Assembly: GCA_023284085.1 (NCBI GenBank)
Contig: JAKVHY010000010.1
Span: forward strand, 1 to 64,000
Origin: Shewanella benthica
GTDB taxonomy: Bacteria > Pseudomonadota > Gammaproteobacteria > Enterobacterales > Shewanellaceae
Reading direction: 5' to 3'
DNA length: 64,000 bases
The notes beneath the pieces were generated by a model, which was not told where the DNA came from, did no database searches, and saw only the letters and a list, made by a program, of their open reading frames with translations. Each line of letters starts with the position of its first letter. Positions within the stretch are counted from its first letter, which is position 1. Made by a program: the position numbers and the translations under genes. Below, one piece after another: positions 18,820-28,841 of this stretch.

Positions 18820-21642
18820 ATGAGGAAGACCTTGAAGTCACTACCAATTGCATCCTTGATATTCCTATCGACCAGCTTACTCACCGCTGGTGCTTATGCC
18901 ACGACTGCGACGCATCCGGCGATAACACCCAATGACATCATGCACTTTGAATCACTGAAGAATCCCGTGCTTTCTGATTCGGGGACCACGCTGGCCGTTG
19001 AGGTCTCTCCCGATCGCGGCGACAGTCATGGCTTGGTGAAGAGTTTAACGTCGACAAAAACATTCAGTGTCGATGGCGGCTCTAAGCCCAAGATTAGCGC
19101 CGATGGCCGTTTTGTTGCCTTTAGTGTGAAAACACCTCTGCTTGAACTTGAGAAAGCATCCAAGAAAGAGAAGAAAAAGCTCAAATCAGCCATGGTGTTA
19201 CTCGATACTCAAACGGGTAAAGAGACGCGTTTCGAGCGGGTGAAAAAGTTTGAATTTAACGAATCTGCTAGTCATTTGGCCATCTGGTTCGAAGTCGATG
19301 AAGATAAATCAGACAAGAAAGATAAACAAGAATCGGCAGCCAGCGATAAGAGTGAAGAGGTCAAAGTCGATAAGTTCGACAAGGGATCACCATTTGAGCT
19401 TGTGGTACTGAAAAATGGCACTAGCCAGAAAGTGGCTCATGTCACCGACTACTATTTCGATAAGAGTGGCAAGCACCTAGTTGTAGCCAGCAATAACACT
19501 AAGGCTAAGGTTCATCAGTTAGTCCTGTTTAAGCTTAGTAACAATACCAGAGAGATAGTGCGCCAATATAACAATCAACAAATTGGTCATGTCTCCCTCA
19601 GTGATGATGGTAAATATATTGGTTTTACTCATGGCGCAGCGGATGTTGAGCCATACGGGCGTCCATATAACTTGTCACTGTTTAATATAGAAACCTCAGA
19701 GGTTAACGTTACGCCGACATCGAAACAGTGGCAACTGAATCGTTATACTAAGTTGAGATTTTCCGAAGATAGCCAACGTCTGTTCTTTGGACGTGTGCCT
19801 CAAGTGAGTCAGCAGTTAGCGCTCGCGACAATTGAGAAGCAAGAAGACTTGTTCGATGAGTCAATAGTCACGGGTCAGCGAAAACTGCGAATATGGCACG
19901 GTGACGATGCGCGCATTAAGCCTAATGAGGTTAAACAATACGAGAAGGAGCAGAAGCGCACTTATCTGGCGGTACTGCACCTTAATAGCAATAACTTAGT
20001 ACAGCTGGCAGATGAAACTGTACCGGATGTGGCGCTAGAGGAGCAGACTCGTTTCGTGTTAGCAAGCTCCGACATCCTCTATCGTAAGATGATCACTTGG
20101 GCAGGTTTCTATCGAGATTATTACCTGATAGACCTCAATACCGGACTTAAGAGTTTAGTGTTAACTCAACAGCCGAGCAGCGAAGAGCCCATTCTTTCGC
20201 CAAGTGAGCGCTTTGTGACTTACTTTCAGCAAGGTCATGTTTACCTGTATCAAATCTCGGAAGATAGACGCACTAATCTGACTAAAGACTTGAAGGTGTC
20301 ATTTGCCGATGAAGATCATGATTATCCATCCAATGCTCCGGGATATGGTTTCGGCCCCTGGCTGAAAGATGATGCCGGCTTCCTCTTGTATGATAAGTAC
20401 GACATCTGGCAAGTAAATACTCAGTCACATCAGGCATTTAAACTCACCGCAGGCAAGGGGCGTAAGCAAGGTATTCAATACCGCGTTACTGGCTTAGTCG
20501 ACGATAAGAATCATCCCGATGTGTTAGCCATAGATCAGCAAGTCTTACTTCATGGTTATAACGAGAGAACCAAAGGTGACGGATACTATCTTGCTACCCT
20601 AGGGGTTGCAGGTGTTAAAACCCTGATGGAGGGGGATTACAAATTAAAGACGCTGTCACGCAGTAAAAATGCAGATACCTTAGTCTTCTCCAAAGAGCGC
20701 TATGATCAGTTTCCAGATCTTTATACAGCCGAGTATTTAGCGCCACAAAAAGCCAGCAAGCAGACTGACTTTGATGCCCAGAAACGTCAGTTTAATTGGG
20801 GCAAGTCAGAGTTAGTCCATTGGACTAATGGCGATGGTCAGCCTCTGGATGGCGTGCTAATTAAGCCAACTAATTATGTCGAAGGTCAGCGTTATCCTGT
20901 GCTGGTGTACTTCTATCGCTTTATGAGTGACAGGTTGCACGCTTTCCCGCAGATGAAGATCAATCATAGGCCTAACTTTGCCTGGTATGCCGATAATGGC
21001 TACGCCATCTTCCTGCCTGATATCAGATTCGAAGTCGGCTATCCTGGAGCAACATCTGTGCAGGCATTAACGTCGGGTGTGCAGAAGATCATCGAGATGG
21101 GCGTTGCCGATCCAGATGCCATAGGTATTCAGGGCCATTCATGGGGCGGTTATCAAACGGCTTTTGCCGTGACTCAGACTCATATCTTCAAGGCAGCCGT
21201 CTCCGGTGCTCCGGTTTCAAATATGACCAGTGCCTATAGCGGTATACGCCTGGGCAGTGGTTTAGCACGTCAGTTTCAGTATGAAACGGGCCAGAGCCGT
21301 ATTGGTGAGAGCCTATTTCGTGCGCCGCAGAAGTACATCGAGAACTCCCCCGTTTTCTACGCCGAGCGCATCGAGACACCTATGATGATCATGTTTGGTG
21401 ATAAAGACGATGCTGTGCCTTGGGAGCAAGGTATCGAGCTCTATTTAGCGATGCGCCGTGCCGGTAAAGATGTGGTGTTCTTGCAATATCAAGATGAACC
21501 ACATCATCTGAAGAAGTATCCCAACAAGCTGGATTACAGCATCCGCATGATGGAGTATTTCGATCATTATCTTAAGGGCAAACCTGCTCCGAGCTGGTTG
21601 ACCCAAGGTGAAGCTTATACTGAGTATAAGAAAGCGGACTAG
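18820..21642 (+). CDS. S9 prolyl-oligopeptidase-family peptidase, secreted
   Basis: 940 residues. A signal peptide (cleavage about 28, after GAYA) directs it to the periplasm. A beta-propeller-like N-terminal region (about 30-640) contains a Lys/Asp/Glu-rich disordered loop near 160-185. The C-terminal alpha/beta-hydrolase domain has the nucleophile Ser774 in GHSWGGYQ, the Asp in FGDKDDAVPW (about 861-864) and the His in DEPHHLKK (about 895). The triad is complete, so it should cleave peptides, probably dipeptides or short oligomers for nutrition. It is monocistronic, with a terminator after it and the MITE-like element in front. Confidence 0.9.
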   Translation: MRKTLKSLPIASLIFLSTSLLTAGAYATTATHPAITPNDIMHFESLKNPVLSDSGTTLAVEVSPDRGDSHGLVKSLTSTKTFSVDGGSKPKISADGRFVAFSVKTPLLELEKASKKEKKKLKSAMVLLDTQTGKETRFERVKKFEFNESASHLAIWFEVDEDKSDKKDKQESAASDKSEEVKVDKFDKGSPFELVVLKNGTSQKVAHVTDYYFDKSGKHLVVASNNTKAKVHQLVLFKLSNNTREIVRQYNNQQIGHVSLSDDGKYIGFTHGAADVEPYGRPYNLSLFNIETSEVNVTPTSKQWQLNRYTKLRFSEDSQRLFFGRVPQVSQQLALATIEKQEDLFDESIVTGQRKLRIWHGDDARIKPNEVKQYEKEQKRTYLAVLHLNSNNLVQLADETVPDVALEEQTRFVLASSDILYRKMITWAGFYRDYYLIDLNTGLKSLVLTQQPSSEEPILSPSERFVTYFQQGHVYLYQISEDRRTNLTKDLKVSFADEDHDYPSNAPGYGFGPWLKDDAGFLLYDKYDIWQVNTQSHQAFKLTAGKGRKQGIQYRVTGLVDDKNHPDVLAIDQQVLLHGYNERTKGDGYYLATLGVAGVKTLMEGDYKLKTLSRSKNADTLVFSKERYDQFPDLYTAEYLAPQKASKQTDFDAQKRQFNWGKSELVHWTNGDGQPLDGVLIKPTNYVEGQRYPVLVYFYRFMSDRLHAFPQMKINHRPNFAWYADNGYAIFLPDIRFEVGYPGATSVQALTSGVQKIIEMGVADPDAIGIQGHSWGGYQTAFAVTQTHIFKAAVSGAPVSNMTSAYSGIRLGSGLARQFQYETGQSRIGESLFRAPQKYIENSPVFYAERIETPMMIMFGDKDDAVPWEQGIELYLAMRRAGKDVVFLQYQDEPHHLKKYPNKLDYSIRMMEYFDHYLKGKPAPSWLTQGEAYTEYKKAD

Positions 21643-21667
21643 CCATAACCTTATATGCAGTCAATAA

Positions 21668-21700
21668 CAAAAAGCCGAGTCGATACTCGGCTTTTTATTT
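21668..21700 (+). terminator. Terminator after the S9 peptidase
   Basis: Hairpin AAAAAGCCGAGT/ACTCGGCTTTTT with a T-run. Confidence 0.88.
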
Positions 21701-21834
21701 TGTTTTATAAGGATTATTATAAAGTTTTTAGTGTTTGTGATTATTTGCCGCTGATGTTATCAATATGGACTGACGAAATATAATCCACTCTCCAAGAATA
21801 TACTTATTTATCTCAGCGTTAAGGAAAGAGCAAT

Positions 21835-22497
21835 ATGGATGGTCTTTGGTTGCACATGGGGACGGTATTTATGGGTTTTTTTGCCATTATGAATCCCATC
21901 GCTAATGTACCGATATTTTTAGGACTCACTTCGGAAGATGATGAGAAGACGACGAAAGCCATCGCATTTCGAGCGCTTTTTTTAGCCTTTATTATCATCA
22001 CGCTTTTCTCACTTGCCGGTCAGTATATTTTTACTCTATTTGGAATATCGCTATCTGCATTTAGGATCACCGGGGGCTTACTGGTGTTTTTGATTGGTTT
22101 TCATATGCTACAGGGAAATAATTCCAGCGTGCATCATCCGGATCATGCTCAACTGCGTGAGAGTAAACAAAATGCCAGTGATAAGGCTAAGGCACGTGAG
22201 GCTGCACTGAGTATTGCGGTATCGCCACTGGCGTTGCCGATCTTAGCAGGACCTGGAACGATAGCCACAGCCATGAGCTTTTCGGCGGCAGGGGGCGTGG
22301 AGGAGATGGTGATCACCATAGGGGCCTTTGGCGTTCTGTGCCTTGTCACCTACGGCTTCTTTATCTCGGGTGGGAAACTGGTTAGTTATTTAGGCAATGC
22401 AGCTCTGGGCGCCATCACCCGAATGATGGGCCTTATTCTTGCAGTCATAGGAACACAGATGGCGATAGAAGGTATTAAAGGCGCCTTTTCAATCTAA
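21835..22497 (+). CDS. MarC-family integral membrane protein
   Basis: 220 residues, six predicted membrane helices. The N-terminal FFAIMNPIANVPIFLGLT motif and the central AVSPLALPILAGPGTIATAM motif are the paired family signature. ATG 21835 has AAGGAAAGAG upstream. MarC proteins were named for a supposed multidrug role that did not hold up; the substrate is unknown. It is followed by an unrelated membrane gene 92 bases later. Confidence 0.92.
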   Translation: MDGLWLHMGTVFMGFFAIMNPIANVPIFLGLTSEDDEKTTKAIAFRALFLAFIIITLFSLAGQYIFTLFGISLSAFRITGGLLVFLIGFHMLQGNNSSVHHPDHAQLRESKQNASDKAKAREAALSIAVSPLALPILAGPGTIATAMSFSAAGGVEEMVITIGAFGVLCLVTYGFFISGGKLVSYLGNAALGAITRMMGLILAVIGTQMAIEGIKGAFSI

Positions 22498-22589
22498 CTG
22501 CCTTGGTTATATGAACTTAACTTCAGTCGTCAATGAGAGTCAGGTTCAATCTAGGTAAATCGATAAGTTTAACCAAAATAGGGATATAA

Positions 22590-23057
22590 ATGATGGATGA
22601 TTCTAGAGGTGCAGGCGTACGCATACCGCCTCCTGTGGTGTTTATCTTCTTTATTTTTTGTGCTCTTGGGTTAGGTTCGATCTATTCCATAGATATCCGT
22701 TTCCCTGTGGCATTAGCATACTCAGGTGTGGTAATAAGCATATTAGGACTTGTGGTTTTATTGTATTTAGCGACGCTTTTTAAGCGGGTTAAAACCAATA
22801 TCGAGCCCTGGAAGCCCACTTCCAGGATTATCACCACGGGCATCTACGCCTACTCTCGTAATCCTATTTATCTGGCATTTTGTACTATCCCTTTGGGATT
22901 AGGCCTGTTTTTCAGTCATATTTGGTTGATGCTGAGTGTGATCCCGGCATGCATCTCTGTCTATTACCTGGCTATTCGACCGGAGGAAGCTTATCTGACT
23001 GAAAAGTTTGGTGATGAATACCTGGCTTATCGAAGTCGCGTCAGGCGTTGGTTGTAG
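22590..23057 (+). CDS. Isoprenylcysteine carboxyl-methyltransferase-like membrane protein
   Basis: 155 residues with three or four hydrophobic helices, then a conserved C-terminal segment with GIYAYSRNPIYLAF and RPEEAYLTEKFGDEYLAYRSRVRRWL. This is the ICMT/phospholipid-methyltransferase signature (R-N-P-x-Y then E-x-x-L-x-x-x-F-G-x-x-Y-x-x-Y). Probably a SAM-dependent methyltransferase in the inner membrane; substrate unknown. ATG 22590 is followed directly by a second ATG. Confidence 0.85.
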   Translation: MMDDSRGAGVRIPPPVVFIFFIFCALGLGSIYSIDIRFPVALAYSGVVISILGLVVLLYLATLFKRVKTNIEPWKPTSRIITTGIYAYSRNPIYLAFCTIPLGLGLFFSHIWLMLSVIPACISVYYLAIRPEEAYLTEKFGDEYLAYRSRVRRWL

Positions 23058-23164
23058 GTGACCTTGGTCTGAAGGTCTTTTAAGTCTCAATTTAATCATT
23101 AGGTTAACTTGTTACCTTTAGCTTTTATTACTTCATTAATCTAGGTTTACCCGGGAGGACAGCA

Positions 23165-23911
23165 ATGAAAAAAGTGGCACTGATCACAGGCGCTGGGCGC
23201 GGCATTGGCGCAGAGACAGCAAGATATCTGGCGAGTCATGGATATGCTATCGGGGTTAACTACAAACAAAATAAACAGGCTGCCGAACACTTGGTCGCTG
23301 AATTACAGGCTAAAGGTTGTGAAGCTTTGGCACTGCAGGCGGATGTATCCATTGAGCATGAGGTTGTTGAGCTGTTCAACACTCTGGACCGAGAGCTGGG
23401 CAGGATCACTGCCCTAGTCAATAATGCCGGCATTTTGATGCCGCAGATGAAAGTGGCTGATATGACGGCAGAGCGGATTAACAAGATACTGACTAATAAT
23501 GTCACTAGTTATTTCCTCTGTTGCCGGGAAGCGGTGAGGCGCATGTCTATTTCTGCTGGAGGATACGGTGGTGCGATCGTGAATGTCTCCTCGGCGGCGT
23601 CGAGGATCGGTGCTCCGGGTGAGTATGTCGACTATGCGGCGTCCAAAGGCGCTATCGATACCTTGACTCGAGGCCTGTCGGTCGAGGTGGCCAATGATAG
23701 CATTCGGGTTAATTGTGTCAGGCCAGGCTTTATTAATACCGGTATGCATGCCGATGGGGGGGAGCCCGAAAGAGTGAAGCGTCTTGCGCCTATGATCCCT
23801 ATGGGCAGAGGTGGGGAGCCAGAGGAGGTGGCGGCTGCCATTGCCTGGTTATTGTCGGATGAAGCTTCCTATGTGACCGGCACCTTTATGGATCTTGCCG
23901 GTGGCAGATGA
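23165..23911 (+). CDS. ygfF: Short-chain dehydrogenase/reductase, YgfF-like
   Basis: 248 residues, classical SDR. The NAD(P)-binding motif TGAGRGIGAE is at about 8-17, NNAGIL near 88, catalytic Ser in VNVSSAASR, and Tyr-x-x-x-Lys in YVDYAASKG. The C-terminal end SYVTGTFMDLAGGR is typical. The sequence resembles E. coli YgfF throughout (EYVDYAASKGAIDTLTRGLS, VNCVRPGFI). It is probably a cytoplasmic carbonyl/glucose-type reductase; substrate not determinable. ATG 23165 is preceded by GGGAGGAC. Confidence 0.88.
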   Translation: MKKVALITGAGRGIGAETARYLASHGYAIGVNYKQNKQAAEHLVAELQAKGCEALALQADVSIEHEVVELFNTLDRELGRITALVNNAGILMPQMKVADMTAERINKILTNNVTSYFLCCREAVRRMSISAGGYGGAIVNVSSAASRIGAPGEYVDYAASKGAIDTLTRGLSVEVANDSIRVNCVRPGFINTGMHADGGEPERVKRLAPMIPMGRGGEPEEVAAAIAWLLSDEASYVTGTFMDLAGGR

Positions 23912-23958
23912 GCTGATTCTCTGTTTTGACCTCTACACTTAATCCCGCAGATTTCTAG

Positions 23959-24171
23959 CTGTGGTTAACTATTTTTCGATATCGTTTTTATCGAGACTCA
24001 TGGGGACTTCCTGCTGTCATATCTGTTTGTGATACTGATGGGTATCAGTTAGTCGAAGAAAAAAGCCAGCAAAAATCAGATACAAAGTTAGCACAATGGA
24101 TCGAAGCGCTACGACGTGAAGCAGAAATCAGCAGAGAAGCGTTGCGGCATGAGGCCTTACTGAAAGATTAA
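23959..24171 (+). pseudogene. Small coding-like frame without a normal start
   Basis: Seventy codons are open from a TAG at 23956 to TAA 24169-24171. The translation looks protein-like (YRFYRDSWGLPAVIS, then a charged helix WIEALRREAEISREALRHEA), yet no ATG, GTG or TTG occurs in frame; the best candidate is ATT 23971 or CTG 23959, and neither has a ribosome site. A + strand terminator follows at 24209. Either a gene that lost its start, or one using a rare start. Family not recognised. Confidence 0.35.
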
Positions 24172-24208
24172 GCCTCTTATCGTCTTATATCTGCAGGGTA
24201 AATTCAAC

Positions 24209-24247
24209 CAGGCTAGCTAGTGGGTAAATGGCTAGCCTGTTTGTTAT
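24209..24247 (+). terminator. Terminator downstream of the SDR region
   Basis: Hairpin CAGGCTAGC/GCTAGCCTG followed by TTTGTTATCATTTTT. It closes the rightward transcripts before the convergent DUF3192-like gene. Confidence 0.75.
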
Positions 24248-24265
24248 CATTTTTACTACTAGAGT

Positions 24266-24652
24266 TTAGCCGCCTATGGTTGCTGCTAGGTATTGATCGT
24301 AAGTATCGGATCCCCAGGCAATCAGTTTCTGATCCTTAAATAATAGCGGAGTGCACTCGTCTCTGGTGGTTACCCCATCAGATTGAGCATGATGAGTTCG
24401 ATAAAAGAGCACCTGTAGTGCAACATCGTCTGTCACTTTGGCTTCCGAAAAATCAGCCTTACCCATTAATAGCTTAATGTCTGATAAGCTCTGGCCTATG
24501 GTGATATCGGCTAATTTTGCATTGTTGTAAACCTGTCTGTCTTCCCAGTGCATCTCATCCGGGGTCGGTTCATACACGAGTACCACAACAGCGACAAAGG
24601 CGGTGTAGGCAGCAAAAATAGAGCCAATAATGACTGGAACTTTAGATTTCAT
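24266..24652 (-). CDS. DUF3192-like membrane-anchored protein
   Basis: 128 residues from ATG 24652-24650 (MKSKVPVIIG), preferred over upstream in-frame ATGs at 24700 and 24676; an AAGGA lies about twelve bases before it. One N-terminal hydrophobic anchor (about 5-28) precedes a periplasmic domain with WEDRQVYNN, ITIGQSLSDIKLLMGKADFSEAK and DECTPLLFKDQKLIAWG. This agrees with my recollection of the DUF3192 family of gammaproteobacterial (lipo)proteins; there is no lipobox here. The pattern resembles SmpA/OmlA-like beta domains. Function unknown. Confidence 0.7.
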   Translation of the reverse strand: MKSKVPVIIGSIFAAYTAFVAVVVLVYEPTPDEMHWEDRQVYNNAKLADITIGQSLSDIKLLMGKADFSEAKVTDDVALQVLFYRTHHAQSDGVTTRDECTPLLFKDQKLIAWGSDTYDQYLAATIGG

Positions 24653-24810
24653 CTGCGAGCTGGGTCCTTGATACATAGTAACGGGGTGACACAGGTACAT
24701 TATACCTGTGAATTTCTATAAGATACTCACTTCACGCCACTAGGTAAACAACAAGAAGGTAACTTAATGTTTACAAGTGTATCGTCCTTTCTATTTTAGC
24801 CTGTGGGGAC

Positions 24811-25584
24811 CTAGCTGTTGACAGCTTCTTGTGGCAATCTAAATTGGCTCAGATTAGCCTTTAATGGCATATCAGTTTGCAGTTGGACCAGTTTATAGCT
24901 AAGCCTGGCCATCTGTTTACCCTCTTCGAGCTTCTTTGCCTGTTTAGCCCCCACTTCTTCAATAGACAAATAAATATTGGCAAGAGAACGAAATATCTTT
25001 AATAGCTCTATGGCTGATTTTGGGCCGATACCCGGAACGCCTGGTATCTTATTACCGCTGTCCCCGGCTAAAGCCAGATAATCGATAAACTGTGAGTGTT
25101 GAACTCCCAGCTGCTGTTCGCGTTCTTCTATTGTCAGATAGGCCTTGTTGAAGTGATCCCACCTTTTTATCTTAGGGTGATTGAGCTGAGTGAAGCCTTT
25201 ATCCGTCGACACTATGATGGCCTCACCACCACTGGCGGCGAGTTTACTTGCTAAGGTGGCAATGACATCGTCGGCCTCGGAGTCAGCATCCAAGGAGTTT
25301 ACATGTATTTTAGCCAGATGCAGTTTTAAACCTGGCAAGTACTCAGACAATGCCTTAGGCATGGGCTTTCGGCCTTTTTTATAATCTTCGAACAGGTGTT
25401 TTCGCCATGAAATCTCGTTGCCGTCCCAGACAATTGCCGCATGGCTTGGTTGGTGGAATTTGAGTAACTTGTTGCAGGCTGAGGCCACCCGGTTATCCAG
25501 TCCGTTAGTATCGTTCTCATTGGGCTGCGCCGCATGAATGCGACGGACCAAGTTTAAGCCATCAATAATTAAAAAAGTGTTCAT
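24811..25584 (-). CDS. xni: Flap endonuclease Xni
   Basis: 257 residues. It resembles the 5'-3' exonuclease domain of DNA polymerase I. The N-terminal LIIDGLNLVRRIHA, the metal-binding block DADSEADDVIATLA, VSTDKGFTQL and the helix-hairpin-helix GDSGNKIPGVPGIGPKSA are present. In E. coli xni and ppnN are also neighbours. It processes branched DNA ends; the E. coli enzyme lacks one of the usual metal-binding residues and this was not checked residue by residue. Confidence 0.93.
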   Translation of the reverse strand: MNTFLIIDGLNLVRRIHAAQPNENDTNGLDNRVASACNKLLKFHQPSHAAIVWDGNEISWRKHLFEDYKKGRKPMPKALSEYLPGLKLHLAKIHVNSLDADSEADDVIATLASKLAASGGEAIIVSTDKGFTQLNHPKIKRWDHFNKAYLTIEEREQQLGVQHSQFIDYLALAGDSGNKIPGVPGIGPKSAIELLKIFRSLANIYLSIEEVGAKQAKKLEEGKQMARLSYKLVQLQTDMPLKANLSQFRLPQEAVNS

Positions 25585-25694
25585 CTATTCTTTTTATCGT
25601 TTAGTTGTTTGGTAAAGCAAGCTAAGCAAGCCGCTAGTGGTATTACTAACCGCTTGCCTGACCATAACTCAGGTTTTTTCACGCTTGGTTATGT

Positions 25695-27047
25695 TTAATT
25701 ATCTATCCTGTAGCAGGGAACATATTCACTACCAGGTAACTTCATTCTCTGCTGTTTGACGAAAGCGCTCAGGAGCGTATCCATCATTGCCATAAGCTTA
25801 GGGTCGCCTTTTATTTCAAAGGGCCCATGTTGTTTAACGCTCTTGATGGTTTCCATCTTCACATTGCCAGCGACTATGCCTGAAAACGCTCTGCGTAAAT
25901 TAGCAGCAAGTTCAGCCTTGTTATCCTGAAAGTGTAGATTGAGATTACTCATCATCTCATGGGTGGGGTTGAAAGGCAGCTGAAATTCGGGCTCAATTTT
26001 CAGAGACCAGTTATATTGATAGGAGTCACCTGTGGTCTTCCTGTGATCCTTGACGACATCCATACCGTGGCTCATCACTCTTGCGACTCGCACTGGGTCA
26101 TCGATGACGATTTCGTATTTACTCTGAGCTTCCTCACCTAAGGTCGCTCCGATAAACTCATCGATCTTGATAAAGTAATCGGCACTTTCCTTAGGGCCAG
26201 TTAGTACCAAGGGGAAGGGCATGCCTTCGTTTTCTTTATTGAGCAAGATACCGAGTAGATAGAGCAACTCCTCGGCGGTGCCAGCTCCACCAGGGAAAAT
26301 AACGATGCCGTGGCCTAAACGGACGAAGGCCTCTAAACGCTTCTCTATATCGGGAAGGATCACCAACTCGTTGACAATCTGATTAGGGGGTTCGGCGGCG
26401 ATGATGCTGGGCTCTGTGAGTCCCACATATCTTGCTTGTGATATGCGTTGCTTCGCGTGACCTATCGTTGCTCCCTTCATGGGGCCTTCCATGGCGCCCG
26501 GACCACAGCCGGTACATATGTTCATCTCTCTCAAGCCAAGCTCATAGCCCACTTCGCGGGTGTACTGGAATTCGATGGCATTAATGCTGTGGCCACCCCA
26601 GCACACAACAACCTTGGGGTCTTCCAGTGGAATAACCTGGCCATTACGTAAGATATCGAAGACGACGTTGGTGATATGACTTGAGTTGGTCAGGTTGATA
26701 TGCTTGAGATTATCGTATTTGTTGCTGACATAGACGATATCTCTGAGCACGGCAAATAGATGCTCCTGGAGACCTCTGATTATTTTGCCGTCGACGAAGG
26801 CGGCTTCCGGGGGATTGGTCAATTCAATCTTAATTCCGCGCTCACGACGTAGAACATTAATGTTGAAATCATTGAATTGTTCGAACAGGTTTTCGGCGTT
26901 ATCGCTCTGTAGGCCTGATGCGAGAACGGCCAATGAACAGTTACGGTAAAGTTGATAGAGTTCGCTTTTTGCGCTTTGTTTTAGACGATCGACTTCCAAT
27001 TGTGAAAGCTGATCCATGCTTCCTTTAGGGCTGACCTTAACAATCAT
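25695..27047 (-). CDS. ppnN: Nucleotide 5'-monophosphate nucleosidase PpnN
   Basis: 450 residues, typical length. It hydrolyses purine and pyrimidine monophosphates to base and ribose-5-phosphate and, in E. coli, is regulated by (p)ppGpp. The central LOG-type domain shows [26 protein letters not shown] and the catalytic motif [13 protein letters not shown]. Flanking N- and C-terminal domains (DUF4478/DUF3412 type) are both present. It lies 110 bases upstream of xni on the same strand. Confidence 0.94.
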   Translation of the reverse strand: MIVKVSPKGSMDQLSQLEVDRLKQSAKSELYQLYRNCSLAVLASGLQSDNAENLFEQFNDFNINVLRRERGIKIELTNPPEAAFVDGKIIRGLQEHLFAVLRDIVYVSNKYDNLKHINLTNSSHITNVVFDILRNGQVIPLEDPKVVVCWGGHSINAIEFQYTREVGYELGLREMNICTGCGPGAMEGPMKGATIGHAKQRISQARYVGLTEPSIIAAEPPNQIVNELVILPDIEKRLEAFVRLGHGIVIFPGGAGTAEELLYLLGILLNKENEGMPFPLVLTGPKESADYFIKIDEFIGATLGEEAQSKYEIVIDDPVRVARVMSHGMDVVKDHRKTTGDSYQYNWSLKIEPEFQLPFNPTHEMMSNLNLHFQDNKAELAANLRRAFSGIVAGNVKMETIKSVKQHGPFEIKGDPKLMAMMDTLLSAFVKQQRMKLPGSEYVPCYRIDN

Positions 27048-27149
27048 AGTAACTCCTTAACTGTGACGGGAGTGCAATGATGTGCGTTTATGGCATCGTT
27101 ACATTCGATGCCATCCTATCAAGATATCTAAGAGTCTTACGGGTATAGG

Positions 27150-28694
27150 CTACACGTCAATGATCACTCTGTCTCTGCTTTCATGTTTTGCTCGATACAG
27201 TGCTGCGTCGGCTCTATCAAAGGTTTCATTGATAAGCTCATTATTGATAATCTGTGCAGCACCTATAGACACTGTAACTGTAATTCTCTGATTTTTAAAC
27301 TTAAAAGGAATACTTTTTACTTTCTCCCTCACTCTGTTTAAAAGTTGTTCAATATCTGTGGCATTGACATCCGGAATAATCAGCACAAATTCTTCACCAC
27401 CATAGCGGGCGACAAACTCAGTATCACGCAGTGAATTCTTCAATGCCATGGCGATGACTTGGAGGGTTTTATCCCCGGTACTGTGGCCAAAACTATCGTT
27501 AATGACTTTAAAATGATCGATATCGGCTACAGCGATCCAGAGTGGTTGTTGATGACGTTGATATTTACGATATTCCTGTTCCATTCTCTCTTCGAGTGCG
27601 GCCCTGTTAGGCAGCTGGGTCAAGGTATCGAGTAAGTTGAGTTTCTGTTGTTCAAATAGCCGTTCTTTAAAGGTATTGGCTTCTTTACTTAGCTCGTTAA
27701 GCTCTTTACGCATGGCTTCCATCGACTTGCGCAGCAAGGCTTGTTCGCGCTCCTCCAGGGCCTCTTTACGTCCAAGAGCCGCTCGAATAGAGGCTAACTG
27801 CTCTGTGACCTGAGACTTTAGTCTGTGAATGTCATCGATATCTATGATGGCTTCACCCACGTTATCGACGCCGGTATTAATTTCACGATTGAGCTGCTTT
27901 TTTAATTGAGAGCTGCGTTGGTTGTTGTTGTAAGAGTCACTTACCACTTCTCTCACTGCGGACAGAGAGTCGTTTAAGGCATAGAGAAACTCTTGAGAAG
28001 CAGATTTCTCTCTGGCGATATTATCCAGTAGCAGAGAAAGCACGGTCTGATAGGCATCGATGAGGCTGTCTATTTCAATATCGTTAGAAAGCACCTCTTT
28101 GAGCACGAGTATTCGATCCCGCTGATCTTTGCGAAATTCGATCTCGGAGATCATTTGAGCGAGTTCATGGGCCAGTTGACGATGCTTGGGTAGCACGACG
28201 AGTTTATCACCCTGTGCCAGCTGCTCTTCCAATATGCTTTCATAAAAGCCAACCATTTTTTCGACTTTAGGGATAAAGTCCCAAAAAGTATGGAAAGGCT
28301 TGGCGAGATCTTTCTTGAAGTAACTGATCTCTTTCTTGACCTTTTGGGGTACAGATTGAACTCGTTGTATCTGTCTGATGACCCGGGATAAGCTGGCTCT
28401 ACTGTCTTCGAGTTGAACCATGACATGATTGTATTGTTGCTTAAGAAGTTGTTCAACTTCGACTAATTCAGGCAGTGATTCTTCGACTGTCTCGAAATTA
28501 GTAAATTGATGTCTTAATTTCGCCAGTTTATTATCGAGCTCAATACTTTGCCCCTTGCAGGCAAGACTCAGATGACCAATAAACTGCAGTAAAGTCCTCA
28601 ATTTATCATTTCTATCTTCGTTCATGTTATCGAGTGCGGCTCTAGCCGAGTGGAGTTTTTGCTTTAATAAACTGAGCTGAGATGTGTTTGCCAT
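27150..28694 (-). CDS. Diguanylate cyclase with long coiled-coil N terminus
   Basis: 514 residues from ATG 28694 (GAAGGA five bases before); an ATG four codons earlier (28706) overlaps that Shine-Dalgarno. No transmembrane segment or signal peptide is seen. A predominantly helical, coiled-coil sensor region (1-340) is followed by a GGDEF domain with LPNRAALEER, ADIDHFKVINDSFGH and an intact GGEEF active site at 432-436. The inhibitory I-site position reads RDTE (423-426) instead of RxxD, so product inhibition may be weakened. It makes cyclic di-GMP. The neighbour upstream carries a decayed GGDEF. Confidence 0.9.
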   Translation of the reverse strand: MANTSQLSLLKQKLHSARAALDNMNEDRNDKLRTLLQFIGHLSLACKGQSIELDNKLAKLRHQFTNFETVEESLPELVEVEQLLKQQYNHVMVQLEDSRASLSRVIRQIQRVQSVPQKVKKEISYFKKDLAKPFHTFWDFIPKVEKMVGFYESILEEQLAQGDKLVVLPKHRQLAHELAQMISEIEFRKDQRDRILVLKEVLSNDIEIDSLIDAYQTVLSLLLDNIAREKSASQEFLYALNDSLSAVREVVSDSYNNNQRSSQLKKQLNREINTGVDNVGEAIIDIDDIHRLKSQVTEQLASIRAALGRKEALEEREQALLRKSMEAMRKELNELSKEANTFKERLFEQQKLNLLDTLTQLPNRAALEERMEQEYRKYQRHQQPLWIAVADIDHFKVINDSFGHSTGDKTLQVIAMALKNSLRDTEFVARYGGEEFVLIIPDVNATDIEQLLNRVREKVKSIPFKFKNQRITVTVSIGAAQIINNELINETFDRADAALYRAKHESRDRVIIDV

Positions 28695-28841
28695 CGAATC
28701 CTTCATTAACCGCGTCCTACTTCTTCAAGGCAAAAAATGAAAAAAATCATTTCAAATGGAAATTAGTACTTCTAATGTTATAGCAATCTCTTTGGAGTGC
28801 AAATCTCATTTTAGTCTAGTGCGATTTATGAATCATCTCGA

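Noticed and set aside
25625..25662. Hairpin GCAAGC ... GCTTGC after ppnN considered as a terminator
   Set aside because: The stem is imperfect and no T-run follows on the minus strand.
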